Shown: positions 44,487 to 53,095 of the stretch, in pieces | Position numbering within the stretch: the stretch's first letter is position 1 | Layout: each line of letters starts with the position of its first letter | From: Manganibacter manganicus | Lineage (GTDB): Bacteria > Pseudomonadota > Alphaproteobacteria > Rhizobiales > Rhizobiaceae | Direction: 5' to 3' | DNA: 64,000 nt | Assembly (NCBI RefSeq): GCF_002075885.1 | Contig: NZ_MDET01000007.1 | Span: 62,216 to 126,215 of the forward strand | Notes under the pieces: generated by a model | Seen by the model: only the letters and a program-made list of their open reading frames with translations | Told to the model about the DNA's origin: nothing | Database searches by the model: none | Made by a program: the position numbers and the translations under genes

Positions 44487-45410
44487 ATGGCTGTGCACAG
44501 CAAGGGTGACGGGTTGTATGATGGGCCGATTGTCGATGCCCACCACCATTGGTGGGACACAGCCCTCGGTCGCCACCCCTGGCTGAAGGGTCAAAGCGGC
44601 CCGGTGCTTGGGCAGTCCTGCCTGCCGCACGATTATCTGCGCGCCGCCACCGGTTATGATTTGCGCGCCAGCGTCCATGTCGAAGCCGGCTGGGACCCGG
44701 ACGATCCGCAGGGCGAAATCGCCTGGCTCGACAGCCTGCCGCGCCCCGAAGGGATCGCTGCACGCTATGTCGCCTATGCCGATCTGGCATCGCCGGATGT
44801 CGAAGCGACATTGGCGGCACTGGCCAGAAACAAGCGTGTGACGGGCGTGCGCGCCATTGTGAGTTGGCATCCAGACCCCTCAATGTCGCGGGTGACGGAG
44901 CGGCATCTGATGATGAACACGGACTGGCGCGCAGGCCTCAGTTGTCTCGAACCGCTCGGCTTTTCGCTCGACCTGTTGATGTCGCCCTGGCAGGTTGACG
45001 ACGCCTGCGATCTGTTTGCCAGCTTTCCAGGCATTCGCTTTGCCATCAACCATTGCAGCTCTCCTTTCGAGCGAAGCACCGAGGGTATGGCGGCATGGGC
45101 CGAGGGTTTGAAACGCCTCGCTAGCGCCCCGAATGCCTTCCTGAAAATCTCCGATCTCGTGGCCTACGATCCCGACTGGACCGAAGAAAGCCTCACCACC
45201 GTCGCGCGCGCCTGTCTCGCCGCCTTCGGCGCGCGGCGCTGCATGCTCGGCAGCGATCACCCGGTGGCAACGCTTCATGCCACGTTCCATCAGACCTATG
45301 AGCATTTTCGTCGCGTGTTCTCGGATCTTAGCCAGGAGGAACAACTCGCCCTGTTTGCCAGCAACGCCACGGAGTTCTACCGTGTGCCATCGCATCCATG
45401 CGAGGAATAG
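44487..45410 (+). CDS. Amidohydrolase 2 family protein, probable sugar lactonase (fuconolactonase-like)
   Basis: The 307-residue TIM-barrel hydrolase opens with VDAHHHWWDTALGRHPWL, the metal-binding HxH start of the COG3618 group. It continues to FAINHCSSPFERS and GARRCMLGSDHPVA (catalytic Asp in GSDHP). Characterised members include L-fucono-1,5-lactonase and 4-sulfomuconolactonase. Next to an aldo/keto reductase that could make a sugar lactone from L-fucose or a similar sugar, lactone hydrolysis is the natural reading. The stop is 2 bp before the AKR start. Confidence 0.85.
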   Translation: MAVHSKGDGLYDGPIVDAHHHWWDTALGRHPWLKGQSGPVLGQSCLPHDYLRAATGYDLRASVHVEAGWDPDDPQGEIAWLDSLPRPEGIAARYVAYADLASPDVEATLAALARNKRVTGVRAIVSWHPDPSMSRVTERHLMMNTDWRAGLSCLEPLGFSLDLLMSPWQVDDACDLFASFPGIRFAINHCSSPFERSTEGMAAWAEGLKRLASAPNAFLKISDLVAYDPDWTEESLTTVARACLAAFGARRCMLGSDHPVATLHATFHQTYEHFRRVFSDLSQEEQLALFASNATEFYRVPSHPCEE

Positions 45411-45412
45411 AC

Positions 45413-46438
45413 ATGCCGCCATCCTTGACGGCAACGCGCAAAATCGCCTGCACATCACTGTCGCTGCCATGCTTCGGCCTCGGCACCGCGCATCTGGGCG
45501 AACTCTATGGCAAGGTTGACGAGGAGCAATCGCGCGCCACGCTGGAGACGGCATGGCGGGCAGGCGTTCGCTATTACGACACGGCGCCTTGGTATGGGCG
45601 CGGCCTTGCCGAGCATCGTCTCGGCAGCTTCCTTCGCACGAAGTCGCGCGGCGATTTCATCGTAACGACCAAGGTCGGCCGCACACTCCACCGGCCTGAA
45701 AACCCCACCGCCTTCGACCGCGCGCCATGGGCCGGCGGGCTGAATTTCGATATTCGTTTCGACTATTCCTATGACGGTATCATGCGCGCCTACGAGCAGT
45801 CGCTGCAGCGGCTGGCCCTCGATACGCTCGATGCGTTGGTTATCCACGACCTCGAAGCGGGCTATCATGGCGAGGCGCTGGCAGGGCATCTCGACGATCT
45901 CGAAAACAGCGGGATGAAGGCACTTGCCGAGTTGAAGGGCAGCGGCCAGATCAAGGCGATCGGCTGTGGCATCAACACGTCAGATGCGCTGCGCGAGATG
46001 GTGCGCCGGCTCGACCTGGATTTCTGCCTGGTGGCAATGCCCTATACGCTGCTCGATCAGCGCGATCTCGATGAGGGCATGAATACTTGCGCCAGGCGAG
46101 GCGTCTCGGTCATCATAGGCGCGCCTTTCGCGTCCGGTATCCTGGTGTCCGGCTCCCGTGCAGGCGGAGCCTATGGTTATGCCAAAGCCCCCGATGCGAT
46201 CCGAGAAAAGGTTCACGCCATCGAAGCGGTCTGCGAAGAATACAACGTAGCTCTACCGGCTGCCGCGTTACAATTCGTGCTCGCCCATCCGGCCGTCGTC
46301 TCGGTTATTCCAGGTGCGGCCAAGCCGGTGGAGTTGACGCAAAATCTCGCATCGCTGGAAACGCAAATCCCGGCATTGTTCTGGCAGAGGTTGCGCGAGA
46401 AGAAACTGATTGATCCGCGCGCGCCTGTTCCAAGCTAA
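45413..46438 (+). CDS. Aldo/keto reductase, probable L-fucose (aldose) 1-dehydrogenase
   Basis: The 341-residue AKR has the catalytic tetrad pattern: Asp and Tyr in GVRYYDTAPWYGRGLAEHRLG, Lys in TTKVGR and His in ALVIHDLE. It also has the D-threo-aldose dehydrogenase-type insertion FDRAPWAGGLNFDIRFDYSYDGIMRAYEQSLQRL. Such enzymes oxidise L-fucose, L-galactose or D-arabinose at C1 with NAD(P). The ATG at 45413 follows gaggaatagac; another start five codons upstream overlaps the lactonase. Together with the amidohydrolase it gives the first two steps of a non-phosphorylating fucose-type route. Confidence 0.88.
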   Translation: MPPSLTATRKIACTSLSLPCFGLGTAHLGELYGKVDEEQSRATLETAWRAGVRYYDTAPWYGRGLAEHRLGSFLRTKSRGDFIVTTKVGRTLHRPENPTAFDRAPWAGGLNFDIRFDYSYDGIMRAYEQSLQRLALDTLDALVIHDLEAGYHGEALAGHLDDLENSGMKALAELKGSGQIKAIGCGINTSDALREMVRRLDLDFCLVAMPYTLLDQRDLDEGMNTCARRGVSVIIGAPFASGILVSGSRAGGAYGYAKAPDAIREKVHAIEAVCEEYNVALPAAALQFVLAHPAVVSVIPGAAKPVELTQNLASLETQIPALFWQRLREKKLIDPRAPVPS

Positions 46439-46842
46439 CGAGGCGAGTTCGATGACTTCGATCAGCGCGCCGTCGCGGCATTAATTCAGCGGTCAAATTT
46501 GAAACAATGAGATATGGGCTCCCAGTTTCATCCTGTCCGGCATTTCATCATTTTTAGCCTGAAAACCAACCATTTACGTGAATTCGACACGTCAATTCGT
46601 GCGATCCATGTTGCGCATGTTGCAATCGGATGCCCGTAATTTTTCCAAGGGTTTCCGAGCAAGCAGCGCGCCTCCGTGCGGCATGGCACGCGATATGGAT
46701 TGATGCTCCGCCTCGATCGCTCGTCGATCGCGCGTGCTGACTAAAGACGTTACTGAGCGTTTCTCGTATCACTGTCTGGACCTTGGAATTTTTGAGGATC
46801 ACGCTGCTTGCCGGTGAGCAATGGAGATGATTTCTTCGATCC
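46439..46842. other. Intergenic stretch, 404 bp, no gene recognised
   Basis: Between the aldo/keto reductase and the EamA exporter genes no family, repeat or clear promoter was found. GC content is lower in the first part, around 46480-46630. A long minus-strand frame crosses it but runs into the EamA gene antisense and has no family likeness. Confidence 0.4.
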
Positions 46843-47712
46843 ATGAGAACTGCGCTCTTAACCGCGATCGCGATGTTGGCTTTCGCGACAAATTCTGTCC
46901 TGGCAAGACTTGCTCTTTCAGACGGCTCGATCGACCCACTCGCGTTTACCGGCATCAGATTGATGTCGGGTGCGGCAGTGCTTGCGATTATCTTGTTCTA
47001 CCGACGAACTTCCGAGGTTCTACGGACTTTCCCAAGAACAGGAAATTGGACCGGAGCCGTCTCGCTCCTACTTTACGCGATCACCTTCTCCGTCGCCTAT
47101 GGCATGGTCAGCGCCGGTCCGGGAGCGCTCATCCTCTTTGCAAGCGTGCAGATAAGCATGGTCGCATGGGCCGTAGCCAAGGGCGACAGGCCCGCGCTTT
47201 TCGAGTGGCTCGGCATGTTCATCGCAATAGCCGCACTGACCTATCTCGTTTTCCCCGGCTTGACCGCTCCACCATTGTCGGGAGCAGCACTGATGGCGAT
47301 CGCCGGAGCATCGTGGGGGACATACTCCTTGATTGGGAGAGGATCGCGATCGCCCTTGGCGGACACGGCGGGGAATTTCATTCGTTGCGCTCCGATCGGT
47401 GCCGTCGCAGTTCTCGCTGGCGTTATCCGATCTCACCCAACCAGCGGGGGCGTGGCCTATGCACTGTTCTCCGGCGCCATCGCGTCCGGCTTGGGCTATA
47501 TCATCTGGTACGATGTTCTGCCCAAACTCTCCCGGACCACCGCGGCGGTCGTTCAACTGACAGTGCCTGGGATCGCAGCCTTAGGAGGCGTGGTTCTCAT
47601 AGGTGAACCGTTGACTGGCCGGCTCCTGATTGCCATGGCCGGGATCGTCGGCGGGGTATCGGTCACCTTGTTCGCCACAGACCGCAGACGACGCAAAATG
47701 CCGCCGGTCTGA
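46843..47712 (+). CDS. DMT-superfamily transporter (EamA family)
   Basis: The 289-residue inner-membrane protein has about ten helices arranged as two EamA repeats of five: MRTALLTAIAMLAFATNSVLARLAL... and later AALMAIAGASWGTYSLIGRGS.... The second half ends in PGIAALGGVVLIGEPLTGRLLIAMAGIVGGVSVTLFA, the family close. EamA proteins export metabolites such as amino acids or take up small molecules; the substrate cannot be read. It is not in an obvious operon; the CLC channel gene follows after 127 bp. Confidence 0.9.
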   Translation: MRTALLTAIAMLAFATNSVLARLALSDGSIDPLAFTGIRLMSGAAVLAIILFYRRTSEVLRTFPRTGNWTGAVSLLLYAITFSVAYGMVSAGPGALILFASVQISMVAWAVAKGDRPALFEWLGMFIAIAALTYLVFPGLTAPPLSGAALMAIAGASWGTYSLIGRGSRSPLADTAGNFIRCAPIGAVAVLAGVIRSHPTSGGVAYALFSGAIASGLGYIIWYDVLPKLSRTTAAVVQLTVPGIAALGGVVLIGEPLTGRLLIAMAGIVGGVSVTLFATDRRRRKMPPV

Positions 47713-47839
47713 TACGCGCGTATGGCCATGGACTGGCGGCATACGGGGCACCGTTGCCCTCCTGCTGATCACAGATGCCTTGTCGGCGTTGGGGACTTTG
47801 CCGTATGCACGGCTGGTCCCCCCTTCCGGTCTTCTCACG

Positions 47840-49189
47840 ATGCGTCGTTTCGATTTTATTGAACTTGCCGTCATGCTGGCTACAGTGGTGCAATGGCTCG
47901 TGCTGGCAACCATCACCGGCGCAATCATCGGAACCGGCACAAGCCTGTTTCTGCATGGACTGTTCTTTGCGACAGACCGCACAGCTGATGTCCCGCTATG
48001 GCTTCAGACGCTGCTGTTGCCAGTTGGGGGGCTGCTAAACGGCCTGCTGCTATACTACGGCTATCGAGCTAACACCGGCGACCTGAAGGATTCGATCTTC
48101 GCCGCGGTGAATACCCAATCGGGCCGGATGCCATTTCGGACCATCCTGATCAAGCCTATCGCTGCCATCATCACGCTCGGCAGCGGTGGTTCTGCGGGCA
48201 AGGAAGGACCTTGCTCGCACATTGGCGCGTCGCTGGCCTCGGCGGTCGGCCAGGCGCTTCGATTGAACACGGAACTTCGACTGCGGATCGTGGCCTGCGG
48301 TGTGAGTGCTGGCTTCGCGAGCGTGTTCGGCACACCGATTGCAGGCGCCATTTATGGCGTCGAGGTGTTGGCGATCGGGCGCGTCAGGCACGACTTCCTC
48401 TTGCCGGCAATCGTTGCGGGCGCCGCATCCTACCATGTCAGCATACTGTGGGGCGTTCCCTACCAGTATTACCAGCTTCCGGCACTGCCGGGGTTCTCCG
48501 AGACGCTGTTTTTGAAAACAACGGTGCTCGGTGTTATCTGCGGCATTGTCGCCCTCGTGTTCGTGGAATTCGTCTATCGTACTGCCTGGCTTTCGGTCCA
48601 CCTCAGGAATCGGTTCAAGGTCTGGCCGCCACTGATGCCGCTTGGTGGCGGTGTTCTACTTGCCCTCCTGATCCTGATCATTCCAACTGATTATCTCGGA
48701 CTCAGCCTTTCTCTCATGGATCGGGCACTGGCAGGAGAGCCGATGCCGTATTTTGGTTTCCTATGGAAAAGCCTGCTTGTGGCCATCACCATCGGCTCGG
48801 GCTTCTATGGCGGTATCGTCACTCCACAATTTGTCATCGGCGCTGTGGCAGGCAGCGCCTTTGCTCACCTGCTCGGCATGGATGCAATGCTTGGCGCGGC
48901 CGTTGGGCTGACCAGCGTGGTGGCAGCGGCATCGAATACCCCGATCGCCGCCGTTCTGATGGGCGTCGAACTGTTTGGTGGCTCAATCGGCACGGTCTAC
49001 ATCGCCGGCGCTGCGATCGCGGCCTATCTCATGATCGGGCATCGAAGCATCTACCCCGAACAACGCCTTGCCTACTCCAAGTCGTCGTGGATGCGAATTC
49101 AGCCAGAGACATCCGTTGAGACCGAAAAGGCCAAGCTCGCGTATGGCTTACTCCGGTGGTTAGGACGAAAACGGAAGCGTTGGCGCTAG
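47840..49189 (+). CDS. CLC-type chloride channel/antiporter
   Basis: The 449-residue membrane protein has the CLC filter motifs GSGGSAGKEGPCSHIGAS (gating Glu in GKEGP), FGTPIAGAIYGVEVL (position of the proton Glu) and GGIVTPQFVIGA (N-terminal end of a filter helix). CLC proteins exchange chloride or fluoride for protons or act as channels. The GKEGP Glu favours a gated transporter or channel. The ATG at 47840 is used; the frame is open back to 47630 within the EamA gene. The stop codon TAG is formed by the CTAG at the edge of a MITE-like element, so the C-terminal tail may have been changed by that insertion. Confidence 0.88.
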   Translation: MRRFDFIELAVMLATVVQWLVLATITGAIIGTGTSLFLHGLFFATDRTADVPLWLQTLLLPVGGLLNGLLLYYGYRANTGDLKDSIFAAVNTQSGRMPFRTILIKPIAAIITLGSGGSAGKEGPCSHIGASLASAVGQALRLNTELRLRIVACGVSAGFASVFGTPIAGAIYGVEVLAIGRVRHDFLLPAIVAGAASYHVSILWGVPYQYYQLPALPGFSETLFLKTTVLGVICGIVALVFVEFVYRTAWLSVHLRNRFKVWPPLMPLGGGVLLALLILIIPTDYLGLSLSLMDRALAGEPMPYFGFLWKSLLVAITIGSGFYGGIVTPQFVIGAVAGSAFAHLLGMDAMLGAAVGLTSVVAAASNTPIAAVLMGVELFGGSIGTVYIAGAAIAAYLMIGHRSIYPEQRLAYSKSSWMRIQPETSVETEKAKLAYGLLRWLGRKRKRWR

Positions 49190-49455
49190 GGTCAGGACTC
49201 ATTAATATGATCGAAATGGCGCCGGAAACGGCAAAGAGATGCAAGGAGAGACGCGAAGAGCGGGGTAGTTCCCCCGGTCGAGCGGTTCGACGCAGCAGAT
49301 CACAGCCGTTTTGGCGTCCACAGGATGTGGTCCATCTGCCCGGCTGCATTGTCGCGAAGGACTTGAAAACCGAACGGTTTCCTGCGCCTCCGCTCCGCCT
49401 ATCCGAACAGATGGCCTCACACCATTTCGACCAGATTGATGGGTCCTGACCCTAG
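49186..49455. mobile_element. MITE-like element, 270 bp, with 22-bp terminal inverted repeats
   Basis: The left end begins CTAGGGTCAGGACTCATTAA. The right end, read inward on the minus strand, begins CTAGGGTCAGGACCCATCAA; two mismatches occur over 22 positions. The interior has no open frame of note. CTAG at both ends could be a target duplication of an IS5-type insertion, or TA of an IS630/Tc1 type. The element is placed so that its left CTAG supplies the CLC stop codon. Confidence 0.75.
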
Positions 49456-49834
49456 CTACCAAACTGCTCTGTACTGGATCCGTCATGGACGCCGAATGTG
49501 GGCGGCATAGGCCTTGATTAAACCGCAATCGCCGTCCATGTAACGAGTGTGTAGCGCGTCCCGACAAAGGTTGATGCGCTGGAGCCTCGCTCTTCGTCCG
49601 ACCACGGATGTACTGGCGAGTTGATTAGCGAGGACGCACACGCCGGAGCCGTTGGGTGGAATTCCCAGCGGCTTTTTCGTTTTCACCGGCCATGACGGCA
49701 CGGCGGTTGGACAGACAGTATAGAATCACATGAGAGCGCCCATGCCTCGCCCCTCGAGACAGGCTTCCATCTCACAAGATTGCGAGCAGCGGAACTGTTC
49801 CTTCTTCCTCACATTGGCTCACCGTTGGCAACAT
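49456..49834. other. Stretch between two mobile remnants
   Basis: About 380 bp without a confident gene. A short minus-strand frame at 49483-49701 (72 codons, containing INLCRDALHTRYMDGDCGLI) looks protein-like in its C-terminal half but has no recognised family. It may be the tail of a gene broken by the insertions on either side. Confidence 0.35.
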
Positions 49835-50110
49835 CCACCGACAGATTCGCGACCTCGACGGTGCAGGGTATCTGGAAATCCCACGGTCTCAGCCCGCACC
49901 GCTGGCGGTACTTCAAGCTCTCCAACGATCCGGCCTTCGCCGAGAAACTCACGACCATCGTTGGCTTGTATGTCGAACCACCGGCCCATGCCGTGATGCT
50001 GTCGGTCGATGAGAAGTCGCAGATTCAGGCGCTCGACCGAACCCAGCCCGGCCTGCCGATGAAGAAGGGCCGCGCCGGTACGATGACGGACGACTACATC
50101 CTAGACATCA
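49835..50110 (+). pseudogene. IS630-family transposase fragment
   Basis: The frame reads [60 protein letters not shown] and [23 protein letters not shown]. This is a well-known central block of IS630 transposases, including the first catalytic Asp region ([17 protein letters not shown]). The N-terminal DNA-binding part is frameshifted or lost upstream. The C-terminal catalytic part ends abruptly at the stop codon region of the DUF3592 gene. It is dead, and no terminal repeats were identified. Confidence 0.9.
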
Positions 50111-50112
50111 TA

Positions 50113-50466
50113 TCACGTAGGCACCGCCGACCTTGCTTCATCGACCAGCCAGGCCGGAGCACTGACGGAGGGGTTTTCAGGCAGATAGTAGATATCCAGG
50201 GTATCGCCGGGCTCCAGATGCGTGAATGCATCGCGGACATCCAAGGTCTGCGCGTCAAACTCTCTTCCTTCGACTGAAAATCGATAGCGGAAAGCCCATT
50301 CGTGCCTGTGGCTGCCGACCAGCTTGCGGCATTTGCGCACTACTTGCGCTTGGGTAGCAATTCCGCGCTGGGTCAAAGCTTGAACCTGTTTTCCTCGTCC
50401 GATGGCCCCGCGGACGACAAGACCGACGATGACGAGGCCCAGAAGGCAGATGCCAACAAAACCCAT
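50113..50466 (-). CDS. DUF3592-like membrane protein
   Basis: The 117-residue protein has one N-terminal transmembrane helix ([22 protein letters not shown]). A soluble beta-rich domain follows: [70 protein letters not shown]. The A.V.....Y.F...G..F.......L..GD...V.YLP.NP pattern is that of DUF3592, whose function is unknown. It is the last gene of the same-strand envelope module, and its start touches the stop of the DUF4424 gene. An IS630 fragment abuts its 3' end. Confidence 0.82.
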   Translation of the reverse strand: MGFVGICLLGLVIVGLVVRGAIGRGKQVQALTQRGIATQAQVVRKCRKLVGSHRHEWAFRYRFSVEGREFDAQTLDVRDAFTHLEPGDTLDIYYLPENPSVSAPAWLVDEARSAVPT

Positions 50467-51443
50467 TATGGGACCCTCTTAACTACGTTACCTGCCGCCA
50501 GCCCTACGGAGGCGGATCCTGGTAGAAAAAGATCATGTCGATATCCGATTCCGGGACGAAATCCTGCGCCTCCCGTCTTCAGGCCGGCAGGAGGGCAGAA
50601 GCTGAACAGATAGCCCTCGGGGTTCTCGATCTTCAGTTGAAACGCGCCTATCGGCCCGCTCCAGTTTCGTGCTGTCTTGAGGAGATAGCTGAGTTGCATC
50701 GGCTCGAAATACGCATGCTGCGCGTCGAAGCGCGTCTTGAATGCATCGTCGTAGCAGTAGCGGGTATTTCCCGTGCCGGGAAATAAAGAGTATTTGCCTT
50801 CGGTCGTTTCGACGCCGTAAAGCGGCACGTAAGTGATGTCGACCGTTCTCTCACCGGGTGGAAAGGTCTGCTGCCATTCGTAGACGGTCTGATACTTCCA
50901 TCGTGGGTAGTAGAAGGGATCCTCGCCATAGCTCTCAACGAGATTCGCTTCCATGAGAGCGTCGAGGGTGGATTGCGGAAGGTTCTGGAGCTCGAAAAAG
51001 CTCGGGTCGGCCAAAAGTACGGGAATCTGCATGGACTGCAATTGCGCCGTGACGTTGGTTCCGTTCATCCAGCCATATTCGTGAAGTTTGGGCTGGATCG
51101 GTTTGCCATTGGCCTTGACCTCGAAAGCCATGTAGTTGCGCAGATCGGTTTCCGATGCGCTCCTGAGGATCAGCATGTTCGTGCCACCGTCGAGCATCAT
51201 TTTTGGCATCGGAAAACCGATCGTGAGCTGAAGCGGGCGGTCCGCGGACGAGCGAAAGACATAGTGCACGTGGATGCGTTCAAGGCCGATCGTCAGATCC
51301 TCGCGTTCGATCGAAACGTGCTCATTTTGATGGAAGATGACGCCACCCGCCGGGAACGACGCCATCGCGCCATTCGCAAGCGCGGCTGTCGGGAAGCACA
51401 ATCCGATGAGGACGCCCGATATGAGAGTCAAGTCCAATCTCAT
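50466..51443 (-). CDS. Secreted DUF4424-type protein
   Basis: The 325-residue protein has a signal peptide (MRLDLTLISGVLIGLCFPTAALANG). Its mature region begins AMASFPAGGVIFHQNEHVSIEREDLTIGLERIHVHYVFRSSADRPLQLTIGFPMP, the start of the DUF4424 family. Later segments (GERTVDITYVPLYGV, YCYDDAFKTRF) fit the same family. The function is unknown; the domain is thought to be periplasmic. It sits in the middle of a run of exported proteins and is joined to the DUF3592 gene by a one-base overlap. Confidence 0.85.
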   Translation of the reverse strand: MRLDLTLISGVLIGLCFPTAALANGAMASFPAGGVIFHQNEHVSIEREDLTIGLERIHVHYVFRSSADRPLQLTIGFPMPKMMLDGGTNMLILRSASETDLRNYMAFEVKANGKPIQPKLHEYGWMNGTNVTAQLQSMQIPVLLADPSFFELQNLPQSTLDALMEANLVESYGEDPFYYPRWKYQTVYEWQQTFPPGERTVDITYVPLYGVETTEGKYSLFPGTGNTRYCYDDAFKTRFDAQHAYFEPMQLSYLLKTARNWSGPIGAFQLKIENPEGYLFSFCPPAGLKTGGAGFRPGIGYRHDLFLPGSASVGLAAGNVVKRVP

Positions 51444-51466
51444 CGTTTGCGTCCCCCTCGACGCGA

Positions 51467-52087
51467 TCAGTCGTATCCGTAGAGTGTAATCGAAGGAAGT
51501 GGGCGCGCTCCTTCCTCGATGGCTACGTCGATGATTCGGCAGTCATTCTCATGGGCCTTGGCATCGGCGATCTCACGCGCCTTCTGGTTGGCGTCGGCAT
51601 TGCCCGTCGCAACGACGTAGCCAAGGATGCATCCTCGCCATTCCTCGATCTGACCGACCTTGCGGACGACAAGGACTTCCACAGCCGCTTCGCTATGATT
51701 TGGATCGTCAATAAACCAGCGTTGAATTGCAGCGACAGGAACCGAGCGATCGCCCTCCGTTAGGACGCGCCACTCAATCGTCCCGCCCATTCGATTGGGG
51801 GCAGAGAAACTTACCCAGCGCGATATGAACTCGCCGTGGGGCGGGAAGCCGTAATAGACGCTCTCGCGATCCGCTGTCGTCAGAATCAGAACGGGATACC
51901 CGCCATATCCCGGACAAACAGCCTGTCGGGGGACGCCATTGGCGGCATCGGCGGTCGTGAATACCATGCAGTCGGAGGGATCGATTTTGGTATAGGCACT
52001 GGTGATGTCCCCTGCCTGCGCCGGCAGGGGCAAGGTCAGGATAATGGCCGCCACCAGCGCCGTACTCGTTCGGTACGCCTTTACCAT
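51467..52087 (-). CDS. Secreted protein of unknown family
   Basis: The 206-residue protein has a clear signal peptide (MVKAYRTSTALVAAIILTLPLPAQAG). The mature part has four cysteines (DCMVF, VCPGYGG, GCILG, DCRII) and tryptophan-rich beta segments such as RMGGTIEWRVLTEGDRSVPVAAIQRWFID. I do not recognise a family. The ATG overlaps the end of the OmpA-like gene by seven bases (ATGGTAA), so expression is coupled. The longer frame to 52708 lies inside that gene. A role in the envelope module is inferred from export signal and position. Confidence 0.82.
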   Translation of the reverse strand: MVKAYRTSTALVAAIILTLPLPAQAGDITSAYTKIDPSDCMVFTTADAANGVPRQAVCPGYGGYPVLILTTADRESVYYGFPPHGEFISRWVSFSAPNRMGGTIEWRVLTEGDRSVPVAAIQRWFIDDPNHSEAAVEVLVVRKVGQIEEWRGCILGYVVATGNADANQKAREIADAKAHENDCRIIDVAIEEGARPLPSITLYGYD

Positions 52088-53040
52088 TCGACAATCTCGA
52101 CGCGGCGGTTCTTCGCCCGCCCTTCCTCCGTGCGGTTGGTGGCGACGGGCGCAGCCATGCCGACACCGACGGCAGTGAGGCGGCCGGTGTCGATGCGGTA
52201 GACGGAGGTGAGTGTGGCGACCACCGATTTCGCGCGACGCAGCGAGAGGTCGCGATTGTAGTCGAGCGCACCCTTGGCGTCGGTGTGGCCGACGATCAGC
52301 ACCTTGAGGTCGGGACTGTCCTTCAGGAGCGCGGCAATCTCCTGGAGCTGCGGCTTGGAATCCGGCCTGATATCGGCCTTGTCGAAATCGAAGAGGATGC
52401 CGTAGACGGCGACACGGCCCTCGGTCGCGATCTCCGACTGGAGCGCGCCGGCATCGAGCACCGCCATCTTCTCTTCCATAGGCTTCAGTTCGACGACATC
52501 GAGCTGGACCATCGTGCGGTTTGCGTTCGGCCCGCCGCCGGATTTGTTCATCACCGCGTAGACGGTGGCATAGACATCGCCTTCGGGCCGCGAGAGCTTG
52601 GCTGCCAGATAGCGCTGCTCGGCCTGGTATTCGCCGTAAAGGGAATAGAGTTTGCCCGCCGCGATCGTGTGGTTGAAGTTGCGCCCGCCGCAGGCGTCCT
52701 TCTCGCATGTGAAGACCATCTCGAAACCGACCGCCTTCAGCGCGTTCTCATAGTTGCGAAAGACTTCGAGCACCGAACGGTCGGCCGGCGCGCGATAGCT
52801 GAGACGCGTCACCTTGCCTTCGAGCGGAAGCGTGGCATCGAGGTTCTTGTCCAGCCCGCCATAGACCGCCGCCTTGGCGACCATCAGCCGGTAATCGGTA
52901 AATTCCTGGGCATCGTAGCTGACGATCTCCGAGCCTTCATAACGCGGAATCAGCGGATGGTCGGCGCTGCCTGCCACATCAGTGGCATTCGCAACACCGA
53001 TACCGAACAAGCATATGAATATCGCAAGCACGAAGCGCAT
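52081..53040 (-). CDS. OmpA-family peptidoglycan-associated protein
   Basis: The 319-residue protein has a signal peptide (MRFVLAIFICLFGIGVANA) and a roughly 190-residue N-terminal domain of its own. A C-terminal OmpA/MotB domain (VAVYGILFDFDKADIRPDSKPQLQEIAALLKDSPDLKVLIVGHTDAKGALDYNRDLSLRRAKSVVATL) binds peptidoglycan through the conserved Asp and Arg in TDAKG..YN..LS..RA. The N-terminal domain contains a Cys pair (CEKDACGG) and resembles the DUF4892-like architecture seen in some OmpA proteins, but this is unsure. It could anchor the surface structures encoded next to it. Gap to the protease gene: 55 bp. Confidence 0.9.
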   Translation of the reverse strand: MRFVLAIFICLFGIGVANATDVAGSADHPLIPRYEGSEIVSYDAQEFTDYRLMVAKAAVYGGLDKNLDATLPLEGKVTRLSYRAPADRSVLEVFRNYENALKAVGFEMVFTCEKDACGGRNFNHTIAAGKLYSLYGEYQAEQRYLAAKLSRPEGDVYATVYAVMNKSGGGPNANRTMVQLDVVELKPMEEKMAVLDAGALQSEIATEGRVAVYGILFDFDKADIRPDSKPQLQEIAALLKDSPDLKVLIVGHTDAKGALDYNRDLSLRRAKSVVATLTSVYRIDTGRLTAVGVGMAAPVATNRTEEGRAKNRRVEIVEW

Positions 53041-53095
53041 GGTTCATTCCTCCCGCCTTGGCCTTATCGCCGTGCTCCACACCGCATGACCAGGA

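Noticed and set aside
44334..44870. N-terminal extension of the Gfo/Idh/MocA gene
   Set aside because: It would lie antisense to the amidohydrolase gene; the Rossmann fold starts cleanly after the ATG at 44333.
46554..46955. Minus-strand frame of 133 codons upstream of and overlapping the EamA gene
   Set aside because: It runs antisense into the EamA coding region and has no protein-like features.
52088..52708. N-terminal extension of the unknown secreted protein gene
   Set aside because: It reads the OmpA-like gene in another frame; the signal peptide starts at 52087.
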